5,736 bases of DNA from Clostridiales bacterium. Its GTDB lineage: Bacteria; Bacillota; Clostridia; Oscillospirales; Oscillospiraceae. Shown here in pieces: positions 5,376-5,736 of this stretch. Both the position numbers and the translations under genes were made by a program. The stretch covers positions 1 to 5,736 of the forward strand of contig JAJBTD010000008.1 in assembly GCA_020861055.1 (NCBI GenBank), given 5' to 3'. The stretch's first letter is position 1; each line of letters starts with the position of its first letter. Under the pieces are notes generated by a model. It did no database searches and was not told where the DNA came from. It worked only from the letters and a program-made list of their open reading frames with translations.

Positions 5376-5736
5376 TCAGAGAATGGGCGTGACCGCACGG
5401 ATGGCGTCCCGCATCTCCAGGGCGGCGTCGCGGGCCGCCTGGGCGTAGTCCTCGCCGTTGTGGCCCGTCTTTTTCCAGGCGCACATAATGCTCCGGGAGG
5501 CGTTGATGACCGCTCCCCGGCCGTACCGGTCGAAGGCGTAGTGAACGTCCTCCGCCGTGCCCCCCTGGGCTCCGTAGCCAGGCACCAGGAAGAAGGTGTG
5601 GGGCAGCATTTTGCGCAGCTGGCGCAGGTCGGAGGGATAGGTGGCGCCGATGACCGCCCCCACCCGGTTATAGCCGTACTCCCCCACCGAGGTGGTTTTG
5701 CCCCAACGGGCTACCAGCTCGCCCATGACCTTGTAG
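5376..5736 (-). CDS. pyrF: Orotidine 5'-phosphate decarboxylase type 2, partial (N-terminus beyond right edge)
   Basis: PyrF decarboxylates OMP to UMP, the last step of de novo UMP synthesis. Only the C-terminal 119 residues are here, with the reading frame open to the right edge and a TGA stop at 5376-5378. Recognisable marks are GAVIGATYPSDL (about 26-37 of the fragment), the phosphate-gripping loop PGYGAQGG (52-59) and the conserved arginine in INASRSIM (R81), which normally contacts the substrate phosphate. This pattern matches the long (type 2) PyrF found in many Firmicutes, Actinobacteria and Bacteroidetes, not the short E. coli type. An internal ATG at 5726 is inside the domain and not a credible start. 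The catalytic lysine and aspartate residues lie off the window. It is first of the visible pyrF-pyrK-pyrD cluster. Confidence 0.95.
   Translation of the reverse strand, partial: YKVMGELVARWGKTTSVGEYGYNRVGAVIGATYPSDLRQLRKMLPHTFFLVPGYGAQGGTAEDVHYAFDRYGRGAVINASRSIMCAWKKTGHNGEDYAQAARDAALEMRDAIRAVTPIL

Noticed and set aside
1..5736. Search for a new defence, mobile or biosynthetic system
   Set aside because: All six genes belong to known families, five of them housekeeping. No transposase, integrase, attachment site, CRISPR-type spacing, toxin-antitoxin pair or abrupt base-composition change is visible.

Overview
The window is a compact, GC-rich bacterial segment in which every supported gene lies on the minus strand, so transcription runs from right to left. 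Reading in that direction, the genes are: the C-terminal part of pyrF (cut by the right edge), pyrK, pyrD, a histidine-phosphatase/GNAT acetyltransferase fusion, a dGTPase-family HD phosphohydrolase (dgt), and the N-terminal two thirds of dnaG (cut by the left edge). No rRNA, tRNA, CRISPR array, insertion sequence or other mobile element is visible, and no gene-free stretch exceeds 300 bases.

Right half (about 3669-5736): pyrimidine biosynthesis. PyrF is the type 2 orotidine 5'-phosphate decarboxylase. PyrK and PyrD are the electron-transfer and catalytic subunits of the NAD-dependent class 1B dihydroorotate dehydrogenase. The pyrK stop and pyrD start share one base (TGATG), which implies translational coupling. 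The fusion gene follows pyrD after 58 bases that hold a 12-bp tandem repeat rich in purines on the coding strand and no terminator, so it could be co-transcribed with the pyr genes.

Left half (1-2464): a dgt-dnaG pair. This order is common in Firmicutes, where rpoD/sigA often follows dnaG; that gene would lie beyond the left edge. The 168-base gap upstream of dgt is the largest non-coding stretch. It holds a 7-bp AT-rich inverted repeat, a weak -10-like box and a roughly 20-bp hairpin that ends just before the dgt ribosome binding site. The 98-base dgt-dnaG gap holds a second, weaker hairpin with six U residues in its loop.

Organism: the high GC content, strong Shine-Dalgarno sites, type 2 PyrF, PyrK/PyrD class 1B enzyme, dgt-dnaG order and phosphatase-GNAT fusion together suggest a high-GC member of the Clostridia, such as the Oscillospiraceae (Flavonifractor/Oscillibacter-like gut bacteria). 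This is inference from recalled protein resemblance, not a database result.

The genes themselves are ordinary housekeeping genes. I see no convincing new defence, mobile or biosynthetic system. The points most worth following up are the dgt leader hairpin and the fusion protein of unknown substrate between the pyr genes and the replication genes.
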